Assembly (NCBI GenBank): GCA_037176845.1
Contig: JAYKXP010000080.1
Coordinates: forward strand, 124,001 to 188,000
From: Paramarasmius palmivorus
Lineage: Eukaryota; Basidiomycota; Agaricomycetes; Agaricales; Marasmiaceae
Direction of reading: 5' to 3'
DNA length: 64,000 nucleotides
This document shows, in pieces, positions 35,201-47,196 of this stretch. A program made the position numbers and the translations under genes. The notes under the pieces are model-generated. The model saw only the letters and a program-made list of their open reading frames with translations. It was not told where the DNA came from and did not search any database. Position 1 is the stretch's first letter; the number at the start of each line of letters is the position of its first letter.

Positions 35201-38200
35201 TCTGGCGAAGAACCCAAACACCGAGATTGAATTGGTGGGGAAGAGTCTCAAGATAAACAAGAACATGGGTTCGGTTTTCTTTTACATTTCTGGAATCGAT
35301 ACTAATTCTATTTCAGGTATTTTCATTACGACTAACCCGAACTACGCCGGCCGATCGCAGCTTCCTCCCAATTTGACAAAATTGTTCAGACCGTAAGTTC
35401 CAATGATTTAGTCTGTTTCCTTGATTGACCATAATGTCAAACTTAGAATGGCTATGACCCGGCCAGACCGTGAACTTATCGCTCAAGTCATGCTGTTCTC
35501 GCAGGGTTTCCGAACAGCTGAATCCCTTGCCTCCAAGATCGTACCCTTCTTCAACCTTTGCGACGAACAACTTTCTCCCCAACCTCACTACGATTTCGGC
35601 TTACGAGCATTAAAGGCCGTGCTTGCGAGTGCCGGTATCCTCAAGCGTGAGCGCTTATTGGGTGCCAACTCAGACGAAGACGAAGCCCTGGGACTTTCCA
35701 ATGCCATATCCGAGCAGATTATTGTCATCCAAAGTGTTACGGAGACTATCGTGCCTAAGCTTGTCGCCGATGATGTTCCTTTGTTAACCAAGTAAGTGTT
35801 GACTTCCATGAACAGGATGTGCTCTAATTTCCTCGACCGTTACAGCTTATTAGCCGATGTGTTCCCGGGTGTAGATTATGTGCCTGTCGACCTCGATGCT
35901 TTACGCCGAGAAATCCTAAAGGAATGTGAAAAGCGTCGCTTGGTTCCTGGCGAACGTTGGATCAACAAGATCCTGCAGCTATACCAGATTCAAAAGATTC
36001 AGCATGGTTTGATGATGGTTGGGCCTTCAGGAAGTGGGAAGACCAATGCATGGCAAGTCCTTTTGGCTGCTCTTGAACGGCTGGATGGCACAGAAGGCGT
36101 ACCCTATGTGATCGACCCAAAGGCTATGCACAAGGACGCGTTATATGGCACACTCGACTCAACCACCCGAGAGTGGAACGACGGACTATTCACGCATGTT
36201 CTCCGAAAAATCGTCGACGATGTCCGTGGAGAGAGCAGTAAACGTCACTGGATTATATTCGATGGTGACGTAGATCCAGAATGGGTCGAGAATTTGAATA
36301 GGCAAGTGGTGACACTGTTTTGAGTATTTCTTTCTGAATGTTGCTTTAGTGTGCTCGACGACAACAAATTATTGACCCTCCCGAATGGTGAACGTCTCAA
36401 TCTACCCCCCAATGTTCGCATTATGTTCGAGGTCGAGCACTTGAAATATGCCACCCTCGCAACAGTTAGTCGATGTGGAATGATCTGGTTCAGCGATGAC
36501 GTGGTCGAGCCAGGAATGGTCTATCAACACTATATCAACACTTTATCCACCATTCCTTTGGACGCTGAGGATGAAGACGCTGGTGACATAATTACTCGTC
36601 GTAATGACGCGTTGGCTTCAGATAACAGCGCCTCTGTGAATTTAGGGACGCAGAGACAGGTTGCCTCTATTCTTGAACGCTATTTCGCCGAGGGAGAACT
36701 TGTCAGCTCTGCTTTGACATTTGCAGAGTCGATTGAACACATCATGGACTTCACTGCGACTAGAGCCCTGAATACACTTTTCTCTCTCATCAACAAGACG
36801 GTCCGCAACATCATCGAATATAATCTCCAGCACCCTGACTTTCCACTTGCTCCAGAACGAATCGAGCAATATGTGACGAAGCGGCTGCTTGTGAGCATTG
36901 TATGGGCCTTCTCGGGTGACGCTAAATTGGATCTCCGAGCAGAGATGGGAGATTTCCTGCGTAACCGTACCGGGATAGACCTACCTCCTCTCGGTCCGGG
37001 TGCCTCTCTCATCGACTTCGACGTGCTAGCCTCTACTGGAGAATGGATCTCGTGGCAGTCGCGAGTGCCAACAGTGGAATTGGAAGCACATGCTGTCACT
37101 GCTGCTGATCAGGTTGTCCCAACTATGGATACAGTCCGCCACGAAGAAGTCTTGTATTCGTGGCTGTCAGAACACAAGCCTTTGATGCTGTGTGGCCCTC
37201 CTGGATCCGGAAAGACGATGACATTATTCAGTGCTCTTCGAAAGCTTCCCGACATGGAGACTGTTGGCCTCAACTTTTCCAGTGCGACTACGCCAGAGCT
37301 AATTTTGAAGACCTTCGAACAGTACTGTGAATATCGGAAAACCCCGAATGGCGTCGTCCTCGCTCCTATCCAGATTGGGCGCTGGCTGGTGGTCTTCTGC
37401 GACGAAATCAATCTCCCTGCGGCCGACAAATATGGAACCCAGCGAGTTATATCCTTTATACGGCAGCTTGTTGAATGCGGTGGGTATTGGCGCTCAAGTG
37501 ATATGGCTTGGGTCAAACTCGAGCGTATTCAATTCGTTGGTGCTTGTAATCCACCGACAGATCCTGGTCGAGTCCCTCTTAGTCATCGCTTCCTCCGCCA
37601 CGCACCTTTAGTAATGGTCGATTACCCTGGAGAGGTCTCGCTGAAGCAGATTTACGGGACCTACAATCGGGCTGCACTCAAGGTTGTTCCAAACCTTCGT
37701 GCATATGCAGAACCACTCACAGATGCAATGGTCGCATTCTACCTTGCATCCCAGAAGCGCTTCACTACCGACATCCAAGCGCATTATGTCTACAGTCCTC
37801 GAGAACTGACACGATGGGTTAGAGGTATTTATGAAGCAATTCGCCCTCTCGAAATGCTATCAGTTGAAGGGCTTGTCCGTGTCTGGGCGCATGAAGCCCT
37901 TCGACTTTTCCAGGACCGTCTTGTCACCGAAGAGGAGCGTACCTGGACGGACGAACACATAGATGCTGCGGCACTGGAATTCTTCCCTACAATCAACCGT
38001 GATGAGGCCCTGAACCGTCCTATCCTCTTTTCCAATTGGACTTCAAAGGATTACATCCCGGTTGATAGGGAAACACTCCGCGAGTATACCAAAGCACGCC
38101 TGCGGGTATTCTATGAAGAAGAGTTGGATGTACCCCTGGTTCTATTCAACGACGTCCTGGATCACGTTCTTCGAATCGATCGAGTGTTCCGTCAAATTCA

Positions 38201-41200
38201 GGGGCATTTGTTGCTCATTGGAGTTAGTGGAAGTGGGAAGGTGAGTGCCTACTGTTCAGCTTTCACTTATTATTGACGCCGCTGCAGACTACGCTTTCTC
38301 GTTTCGTTGCTTGGATGAACGGACTCAGCATTTTCCAAATCAAAGTCTCAAACAAATACACCGGCGACGACTTTGACGAGGATTTGCGAACTGTTCTCAG
38401 ACGTGCAGGCTGTAAAGGCGAGAAGATCTGTTTCATCATGGACGAATCAAACGTTCTTGACTCAGGTTTCCTTGAGCGTATGAACACTCTGCTTGCAAAT
38501 GCTGAAGTCCCCGGTCTCTTTGAGGGAGACGAGCACGCAGCATTGATGACCGCATGTAAGGAGGGCTCGCAGCGTGACGGCCTAATGCTGGATTCCCACG
38601 AAGAATTATATCGTTGGTTCACACAGCAAGTGGCTAAGAACTTGCATGTAGTATTCACCATGAACCCGCCCGAGAACGGTTTAGCTTCTAGAGCTGCTAC
38701 TTCTCCTGCATTGTTCAATCGTTGTGTTCTCGACTGGTTTGGTGACTGGTCCGATCAGGCGCTCTATCAGGTTGGCATGGAGTTCACCCAGTCACTCGAC
38801 CTTGATCTATCCACGTACAACCCACCTACACATTTCCCCATTGCCTACAGGGAATTATCCATGCCTCCTACGCATCGAACAGCCGTCGTAAACGCTCTGG
38901 TCTACGTTCACTCCTCACTCCACCAAATCAACCAGCGTTTGAGCCGCCGACAAGGTCGTTACAATTATGTGACCCCTCGACACTATTTGGATTTGTAAGT
39001 CTTTGATCTCGATGCCGTGTACAATCTCCCTCATTGACGCATTCTTCAGCATCAACCACTATGTTCGCCTTTATGGGGAAAAGCGTGACGAACTCGAGGA
39101 ACAGCAGCGTCATTTGCACGTTGGTCTCGACAAACTTCGCGACACTGTCACTCAAGTAGAGGAACTCCGGAAAAGCCTTGCTATCAAACGGACTCAGTTG
39201 GAAGCCAAGAATACTGAAGCGAACGAGAAGCTGAAGCGCATGGTGGCAGACCAACAGGAGGCAGAACAGAAGAAGGCAGCTTCTATCGAAATCCAGGCTG
39301 CCTTGGTTGAGCAAGACAGACATATCCAACAACGTCGTGACATCGCCACCGCGGATCTTGCAGATGCAGAACCGGCTGTGGCAGAGGCCCAAGCAGATGT
39401 GCGAAATATCAAGAAACAGCATCTCCAAGAAGTGCGTGCAATGGCCAATCCTCCGGAAGCTGTCAAAATTGCCATGGAATCCGTTTGCACAATCCTCGGT
39501 CACAAGATCGACAGTTGGAGGACAGTACAAGGGATTATTCGTCGTGATGACTTCATTCAACGAATTGTCAACTTCAACACTGAGGCCATGGTGACCAGGC
39601 AGCTCCGTGATACGATGAAGAAGGATTTCTTAAGCCGACCATCCTACAACTTTGAGGCCGTCAATCGTGCTAGTAGAGCATGTGGTCCTCTTGTGAAATG
39701 GGTCCTATCACAGGTGAAATACTCCGAAATTCTGGACCGTGTCGAGCCACTGCGTAACGAGGTTCAGTCGTTGGAGAACCAGGCCGAGACCACCAAGAAG
39801 CAAGCCGCTGCTATTATCGACATGATCGCGGAGCTTGAGGCCAAAATTGCGCAATATAAAGAAGAGTATGCGTTGCTTATTAGTGAAACCCAGGCGATCA
39901 AATCAGAAATGGAACGGGTTCAGAGCAAAGTGGATCGAAGTATGAAGCTGCTCGAAAGTCTTTCATCCGAACGTGGACGTTGGGAAGCAGGCAGCCGTGC
40001 CTTTGACGCTGAAATGTCAACAATCGTCGGCGACGTCCTTTTATCAGCAGCATTCCTCGCCTATGCGGGATTCTTTGATCAGCACTATCGAGAGGTTATG
40101 TGGCAGGAGTGGTCAGCTCATCTGACGGACGCTGTCATCAAGTTCAAGCCTGAATTGTCGCTTTCGGAATATCTTTCTACTGCAGACGACCGGCTTAGCT
40201 GGCAGTCCAAGTCACTACCCTCCGACACGCTCACCACCGAGAATGCGATCATGCTGAAGAGGTTCAACCGTTACCCACTCATCATTGATCCTACTGGACA
40301 AGCGACCACCTTCCTTCTAAACGAGTACAAGGAGCGTAAAATCACAGTGACCAGCTTCCTTGACGAAGCATTCCTCAAAGTTCTCGAGAGTGCCTTACGT
40401 TTCGGTAATCCTTTGCTCATTCAAGATGTAGAACATCTTGACCCCATTCTTAACGCGGTCCTCAACAAGGAGATTCGTCGCACAGGTGGACGAGTTCTCA
40501 TTCGTCTAGGAAGTCAAGACATTGATTTCTCACCGTCGTTCACCATGTTCCTCTCCACACGCGATCCCTCGGTCGAATTCTCTCCAGACATCTGCAGCAG
40601 AGTCACATTTGTCAACTTCACCATGACTCGCAGTAGTTTACAGAGCCAGTCCCTGGACCAGGTCCTCAAAGTTGAACGCCCCGACACTGAGCGTAAGCGG
40701 ACAGACCTGATGAAGATCCAGGGCGAGTTCCGACTCCGACTCCGTACCCTTGAAAGACTACTTCTGCAGGCACTAAACGAATCCTCCGGGAACATTCTGG
40801 ACGATGACAAGGTGATCGACACTCTCGAGACACTGAAACGAGAAGCCGCAGAGATCACGCGCAAGGTCGAGGAGACCGATGTTGTCATGAAGGAAGTCGA
40901 GCAGGTCACAGCCGAGTATCTTCCATTGGCACAAGCGTGTAGCGCAGTATTCTTTGTTTTGGAGCAGTTGAACATTGTCAACCACTTCTACCAATTCTCC
41001 TTGCGATTCTTCCTGGACATCTTTGACTATGTCCTGCACCACAATCCGAACTTGAAGAATGTTACGGACTACAGTCAAAGAAGAGACATTCTATTAAATG
41101 ACCTTTTCCTCATCGTCTATCAACGAACTTCCAGGGCATTACTCCATCGTGATCGGGTAATGCTTGCAGTCCTCCTTGGTCAAGTCAAGTTGAGAGGTGT

Positions 41201-43656
41201 TGAAGAGATCACTGATGAACTCGAGTTCCTTCTGGAAAGCAGCGACAATGTGACGGCCACCAGCGCTATGCCAGCTGCCACGCAACACTCCGTCCTCACC
41301 GCAGATCAGGCGCTTCGTCTAGAAACATATGCTAAGAACTCCCTTTTCAAACCTGTACAAAGTCACATTGTGGAACATGAAGACGTGTGGGCCCAATTCC
41401 TAGAGTCCAATACCCCAGAACTTGATGTCCCTATGCCATGGGAACCCAGCACACGTACGTCGTCAGATATCTAGATAATGTGCTCAACTGACCATCTCTT
41501 TCTAGCCGCTGTTGAGGCCCTTCGCGCCGTATTGGTCATCAAATGTTTACGACCGGATCGATTACTCGAGGCGGTTGCCCGCTTCGTACGCATTGTCTTT
41601 AACATGGACATGTCTGTTCAATCCTCATATGATTTGGGCGCCATGGTAGCCGATGAAGTACCTGCTGCTACTCCATTAGCTATGGTATCTGTCCATGGCT
41701 ATGATGCCAGCTATAAGATTGAAAATCTCATCAGAAACACTGGCACCCGGTCTTCGTCCGTTGCCATGGGCTCTCAAGAAGGCTTTACCCAAGCTGACCA
41801 AGCTATCACCTCTGCAGCTCGGCAGGGCACTTGGGTCCTCCTGAAGAATGTGCACCTTGCCCCTTCTTGGCTTGGCCAGCTAGAGAAGAAGCTACAAACT
41901 CTAAATCCCCACCGTAGCTTCCGCCTCTTCCTTACCATGGAAGCAAACCCTTCCATCCCTGTCAACATCCTCCGCCAGTCTCGCCTCATTATGAATGAGC
42001 CTCCGCCAGGTATCAAGGCCAACCTTCTTGACTCTCTCCGAGGTTTACCGACATCACGCTTGTCGCAAGGACCCGTTGAAAAAGTTCGGCTATATTTCCT
42101 CCTTGCATGGTTCCATGCTGTTGTGCAGGAGCGTCTGCGATACGTGCCTCTCGGTTGGAGTAAGGTCTACGACTTCAACGATTCAGATATGGCATCAGCG
42201 TTCCAAACCATCGACGTTTGGCTCGGAAGTGTCTCAAAAGGAAAGGCAAATGTCGATCCTGCTACTATTCCGTGGGATGCCCTTCGTACCCTTGTCAAAC
42301 AATCTGTATATGGAGGACGAGTGGACAGTGATTTCGACCAGCGCATTCTGGATGCCTTTGTGGATAACCTGTTCACGCCAATGGCCTACAACGTCGACTT
42401 CCATCTCGTACCTTCTATCACAGGCAAGATCCTACTTGGTGCTCCAGACGGGACCAAAATGGAGCAGTTCTTGTCATGGGCCCAGGACTTGCCGGACCGC
42501 GAGCCGCCTTCATGGCTCAGTCTTCCTCCAACCGCAGAACGTGTCATCGCAGTTGCACAGGGTGAGTTCTTGTTGTTTTTAGCCCTTGAATCCACTGATA
42601 ATAAAATTCTTTGCAGGTAACGAATTGCTTGGGAAGTTGCGTAAGATGAGGATGTTGGCAGATGACGATGACGAGGCAGCGCCGAGCGCGGCGAAGTCAC
42701 AGGGTTCCCAGCAGCCTGCATGGATGAGGTCCCTATATGAACGTTGTCAAGAATGGCTTGCGTTGCTTCCAGAGGTGAATATATTATTGGTCTCTGGACT
42801 ACCATCTACTGACACGTACTAAAAGAAATTCAACACGCTCGCACCACGATCCAGTGATAATCAAGACCCTCTTTATAGGTTGTTCTCTCGTGAGGGCGCC
42901 ATTGGCCGCAAGTTGTTGTCGCAGGTTCGCAGGGATCTGGGCGACGTAGTCAAGGTCTGCCAGGGCGAATTGAAGCAAACCAATCATCTGCGTAGTCTCA
43001 TGAGCGCGTTGACGAAGGGTACGTTGCTCTTGCCTCTACCCATACTGATCCAGTATGCTGAACATTATTTCAGGCACCATCCCGAACCACTGGAGGCAAT
43101 ACAAGGTCCCGAAGGTCATGGCTGTCTCTGGATGGATTGCCAATTTCGCTCGTCGACTCTCGCAGTTGGATAACATTGCAGGGCTCGATAATTTGAATAA
43201 TGTGGAGGTTTGGCTTGGTGGATTGTTCTTCCCCGAGGCGTACATCACAGCTACGAGGCAAGCTGTCGCTCATCGCAAGAAGTGGAGTTTGGAAACGCTC
43301 AATCTAAGATTGGATATTGAACGGGTCAACGATCCAAGTGCTTTCATTGTCGATGGTAATTATCCTCGTCGTGTTGATCGGTCGGGTACTGATGTCTTTT
43401 TTTAGGTCTTGCTTTAGAGGGTGCAGCATGGGCGAACGACAAACTCACGCTCAACAGTGGCGAAATAGTCAGGCTCAACCCATCGCAGATTCGTTGGGTG
43501 CAAGCAGACGACGCCGAGCGGGAGAATCTGGTCAACTTACCCGTCTACCTCAACAGTGACAGGAGCGATGTCTTGTTTACCGTTGACTTACCTTTCGATG
43601 CCAGTGCTGGTCCTTTGGTAGCGATGAGGGCAGTCTGCTTGACTTGCGGCGATTAG
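32255..43656 (+). CDS. dhc2: Cytoplasmic dynein heavy chain, motor half (split-gene Dhc2)
   Basis: About 22 exons and ~3,450 residues. A 6-nt first coding exon (ATG GAG) is spliced to [20 protein letters not shown], which in ordinary dynein lies about 1,150-1,200 residues in. The dimerisation tail is therefore absent. Then, with rough residues: linker 1-700 ([20 protein letters not shown] ~450), AAA1 Walker A FGPAGTGKTES (~745) with [17 protein letters not shown]2 [11 protein letters not shown] (~1045), AAA3 [10 protein letters not shown] (~1420) with [11 protein letters not shown]4 [12 protein letters not shown] (~1765) with [10 protein letters not shown], stalk and microtubule-binding tip (~2000-2310), AAA5, AAA6 and the C-terminal domain. 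It powers minus-end transport and nuclear migration. The start is inferred; Met 32411 is an alternative. In Schizophyllum the tail is a separate gene, dhc1. Confidence 0.93.
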
Positions 43657-43786
43657 TCTACATACCACTCGTTTTCCTATTCCTCATGATCACGTCACGA
43701 ATACCGTATTTTTAGATACCACCGTACTGGAAAAGTCTTGTATTTCAATCTAACATTCATGATAATGCATACGAATTTCTTGATGC

Positions 43787-44949
43787 TCAATAGTTGACAC
43801 TGCTTCCGCCGACTACTTCCAAGACTTTCCAGTCTATATCAATGCCTTCCTTTCGGAAGATGGCGCGTGCATCTTCTGCTATCGATTCAAATCCACCAGT
43901 GGCTAAGGCGAGTATTGTGGGACCAGCCCCGGAGAGGCAGATTCCAAGAAGACCGGGATGTGTCGATGGGGTCATTTGGGAGGTGACTTCGGGGAGTCCG
44001 GGTATCTACAGAGTTTCTTATAAGAAGACGAGAAACGCTTTGCTGGGTAAAACGTACAAGTGTTTTTCGATACGGTTGATGCACACGATCCTTCATAGCT
44101 TCATAGATGAGGTCGGGATCCGGTGGGTTTTGTGCAAGTGCTGTTGTGAGGACAGCTAGACGTTGAAGATTGAAGACCTAAAGAAGCAAATTAGGCTGGT
44201 ATTGAAATTCAGAAGGGAAAGCGTACCAGGTCTTTCCGTGAGTATTCTTTAGGGAGCACCTCTCTGGCCTTCGCCGTACTCAGCTCGAAACGAGGGATAA
44301 TAGCAACTGCTTTTATAGCTTCGGACCATCCGAATCGCACAAAATGCCCGATTCCTGGAGGTGGCGGCGGTGGGTTCAATCCCCAGTTTTCTCCAGCATC
44401 AGGAGGATATTCTGGCAAAACCTCACTAAGAGGTACACTTGCAGCCGCAGTATCCGCCTCGTCCAACTCCCTCAAATAGGAACCCACAAATCCTCCGACT
44501 AATGCTGCAGTGACATTATCTGGGTGCCTCTCTACCATAAGTGCAAAGTCGAGCAATCGTTCCGTTGGTAGTTTGAGTCCTCCAACCTCATTACCCAAAA
44601 GAACGCCTGCTATGACTGCTGCTCCAGAGGAACCCAATCCTCGACCAAAGGGTATTTCGTTGTGAGCGTGAATTCTTGCTCCAGATGGGAAGGAACGAAT
44701 TCCATTGCACCGAAGAACGTAAAGTGCAACTCGTGTGGTCAGATTCTTGTATGGATCCAAGGGAACATCGTTAGATCCCTCTCCGGAATAAGTTATCGCT
44801 GGTGGTGAATATGTAGTTGAAGGTGGTGTTGAAGGGATGGTGACAGTGAGAGTAAGATGCAACGAGAGTGAAAGACCAACTACGTCGAAACCTGGGCCGA
44901 TATTTGCAGAGGTCGCAGGGACCTTGATGGTAAAGGTGTGAGCGCTCAT
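43787..44949 (-). CDS. THR1: Homoserine kinase
   Basis: Three exons, about 345 residues. It phosphorylates homoserine for threonine synthesis. GHMP-kinase motifs: KVPATSANIGPGFDVVGLSL at the N-terminus, the ATP-binding loop IPFGRGLGSSGAAVIAGVLL, HPDNVTAALVGGF, and near the C-terminus GICLSGAGPTILAL. Introns are at ~44163-44226 (GTACGC...TTTTAG) and ~44004-44062 (GTACGT...CTGTAG). The start is ATG 44949 (MSAHTFTIKV); the frame is open slightly further only through a TTG. An unusual Pro-rich insert (NPPPPPPG) lies between the kinase core and the C-terminal half. The gene is convergent with dhc2, whose stop is 130 bp away. Confidence 0.93.
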
Positions 44950-45107
44950 CGCCAAAATTTCTGACTCGTTTCATCGATGGAGATCGTCTCATACCATTCA
45001 CGGCATTTGGGCATTTCTAATTCGAAATCCATTAAAGAGTTACATAGAGGTATATAAAAGACCACCATTTTCACGACTGCAAATAAAAACCCGCAATGTC
45101 ACAATTA

Positions 45108-46698
45108 TTAAGATCGTGTTTGTCTCTTAAAGCACTCAACAGACAGCCTCGTTCCCTTCGATCCAGAATACGTCTTCAAATAGCCCAGACTTTCCTCCAG
45201 TTTCTTGGACACTGTACCCACAATGTTGAGTGTGATGATTTTTAGAGGAGCGACATCACCGCCAGGATCGAACCTAGACGTCAAGGTATCAAGTAGTGCA
45301 TCATCGTCCAGGTCTTTGCCATAGAAAGTCAGATTAAGCTCTTTAAGGCGTGGGACAACGATGTGGGATGAAGTCGGTCGCACGATGGAGAGCGACTTCC
45401 AGAAGTAGGTGGATATGGATTTGTATTCGCGATGATACTTCTCCGCTATGTCAAGCTGCTCAAGGGTTGGAACCATGCGAAGGAGAGATATTATAACCTC
45501 ATCGGAAATTGGAACAGTGTCTAAGGAAAGGGATACAACTTTGGAGCCGGGGGTCCTGTCAAAGAAGGACCTGAAGCGCCTATTCGTGACCTCCGTCGGC
45601 TTCAAGTACAAGTAATCCATGTTGTTTCCTTGCAATCGAACGGACGTCAGCCCGGGGAGATTAAGGCAGTCGAGCGTATCGAACAAATCACCCCATGGCT
45701 CTAGAGATAGATGTCTGATGTTGGGCATGGACGGTCCGAGATGAATTGAACCTAAGTCCTCAAATTCGATGTCGGCCAAATATAGGCGCTCTGCCTCGGG
45801 ACACATTATAAAACATCTTCAGACCCATTGTTCGAATCTGGTGCCATGGCACAACAGACCCGTATGATGCTATGTCATCGTTGACGAGAACATGCTCTAA
45901 CGACGGACACGTGCCGAAGAGCGAGCCCAAATTGAAAGCGATGTTCTTGTTGAATAGGTCGAATTCGTTATCGCGGCCGTATAGAGCCAGTTTTTTTAGG
46001 AGGGGAAGGCGACCCATAATGGGCTGAAAAACAGGATGACGGAGTCCTGAAGGAGATATGTCCAATTCGGCCGTCTCCCAGCGATGTGATTCCCGCACGA
46101 TTCTGCGAAGAATTGCAATGCACTTCTCGGATGTCTCCTGATCCTCTTCTCGCGTACTTGTAAGGTCCAAATACAGCGTGAGAGGATGTGACTTTGAGCG
46201 CGTCAGGTACATTGCTACTACCCGTTCTAGTTGTTCAAAGTCCCATTTCCATGGTTCGAAGTTGATGTCCAAGACCGACCATAGAGAAGGGATTGATAGG
46301 ATGGTATCTCGCCACCGGTGACAGATGAAAGAAAGTGAAACCAGGGGTGGCCGCGCCTGCACCCCGGGAATCAGCACTGCCTGCTGGCAACAAAACGAGA
46401 AAATATACGAGAGTATCTCTGGCGGCATCCGATGGACTGGTGCCAACAAGGAATGGCTTTTCTCTATAAAATTCTGGATCTTCCTTCTCTTGTCCTCCAG
46501 CACCATGATAGCTCCCTTGTGTTTGTTGATTTCTACTTCACATTGCGCCAAATCGTCCTCCGCGGTATGCAAGTATTCGTTTAAGGAAGAACGCTCGGAC
46601 GATGTGATAGTTCCACGCGCAAAATTCTCCAGTATCTTGGGAAGAGTCATGGCATAGTCTACTTGAGCTTGGGATCCTCGAAAAGTTCCAGGAGGCAT
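45108..46698 (-). pseudogene. F-box/LRR-like gene with a frame-breaking deletion
   Basis: Collinear with the intact F-box gene at 17442-19061. The first part (ATG 46698, MPPGTFRGSQAQVDYAMTLP) has a coiled-coil start and F-box MPPEILSYIFSFCC ... SLSFICHRWRDTILSIPSLW, then ESHRWETAELDISPSGLRHP. At ~45805 the frame breaks: IRTMGLKMFYN continues in the wrong frame and soon stops, while MCPEAERLYLADIEFEDLG resumes in another frame and runs to 45108. In the paralogue ten codons lie between the corresponding Tyr and the Leu-Cys-Pro; here there is one nucleotide, a net loss of ~29 nt. No GT-AG pair at this place can restore the frame. It could also be translated as two shorter proteins. Confidence 0.75.
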
Positions 46699-47196
46699 GT
46701 CTGAGACTGTAGGGGACGTGCAGGTTGTTCAACGAGGTGCGACAAGTCAGTGGCTTGGCACGTACTTTATTATGTCGCTATCCTTCAGCTCGATTACCGC
46801 CCTATTGGATAACTTTCAAGATAAAGTGCAGTGTAGGTAGGTATTCGATGATGGCAAGTAGAAGTCAAACGTCGGGCGTGTGTCATCAGTCCGACTTCGG
46901 AATCGTTGCCAACAATCCCACCCTCAAAAAATGACAAGCTCATTTGAAAGTCAGAACCGAGATTGAACGTTGAACGTTTGAACTAAGGCTCAGCAAAATC
47001 CATTTCGTTTACCCTTATCTCTCAAAGTTAACAGTCCCAGTCATTGATTCTTGTATCAAGCCCACCAAGCCAAATTCATTGCCCAGTCAATAAAAGTACA
47101 CAATCTAAAGGTATCGAAAAGTAAAGGACCTCTGTTCTCCCATTCTCTGCATCTCAGATACTGAAACGAGGAACCAAGCGGTCGAAATCATCAAAA
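46699..47196. other. Intergenic, nothing recognised
   Basis: About 500 bp between the broken F-box gene and the 3' end of the secreted protein gene. Only short ORFs. Confidence 0.5.

Noticed and set aside
44949..44955. Homoserine kinase start at 44955
   Set aside because: The codon at 44955 is TTG; the first ATG in frame is 44949.
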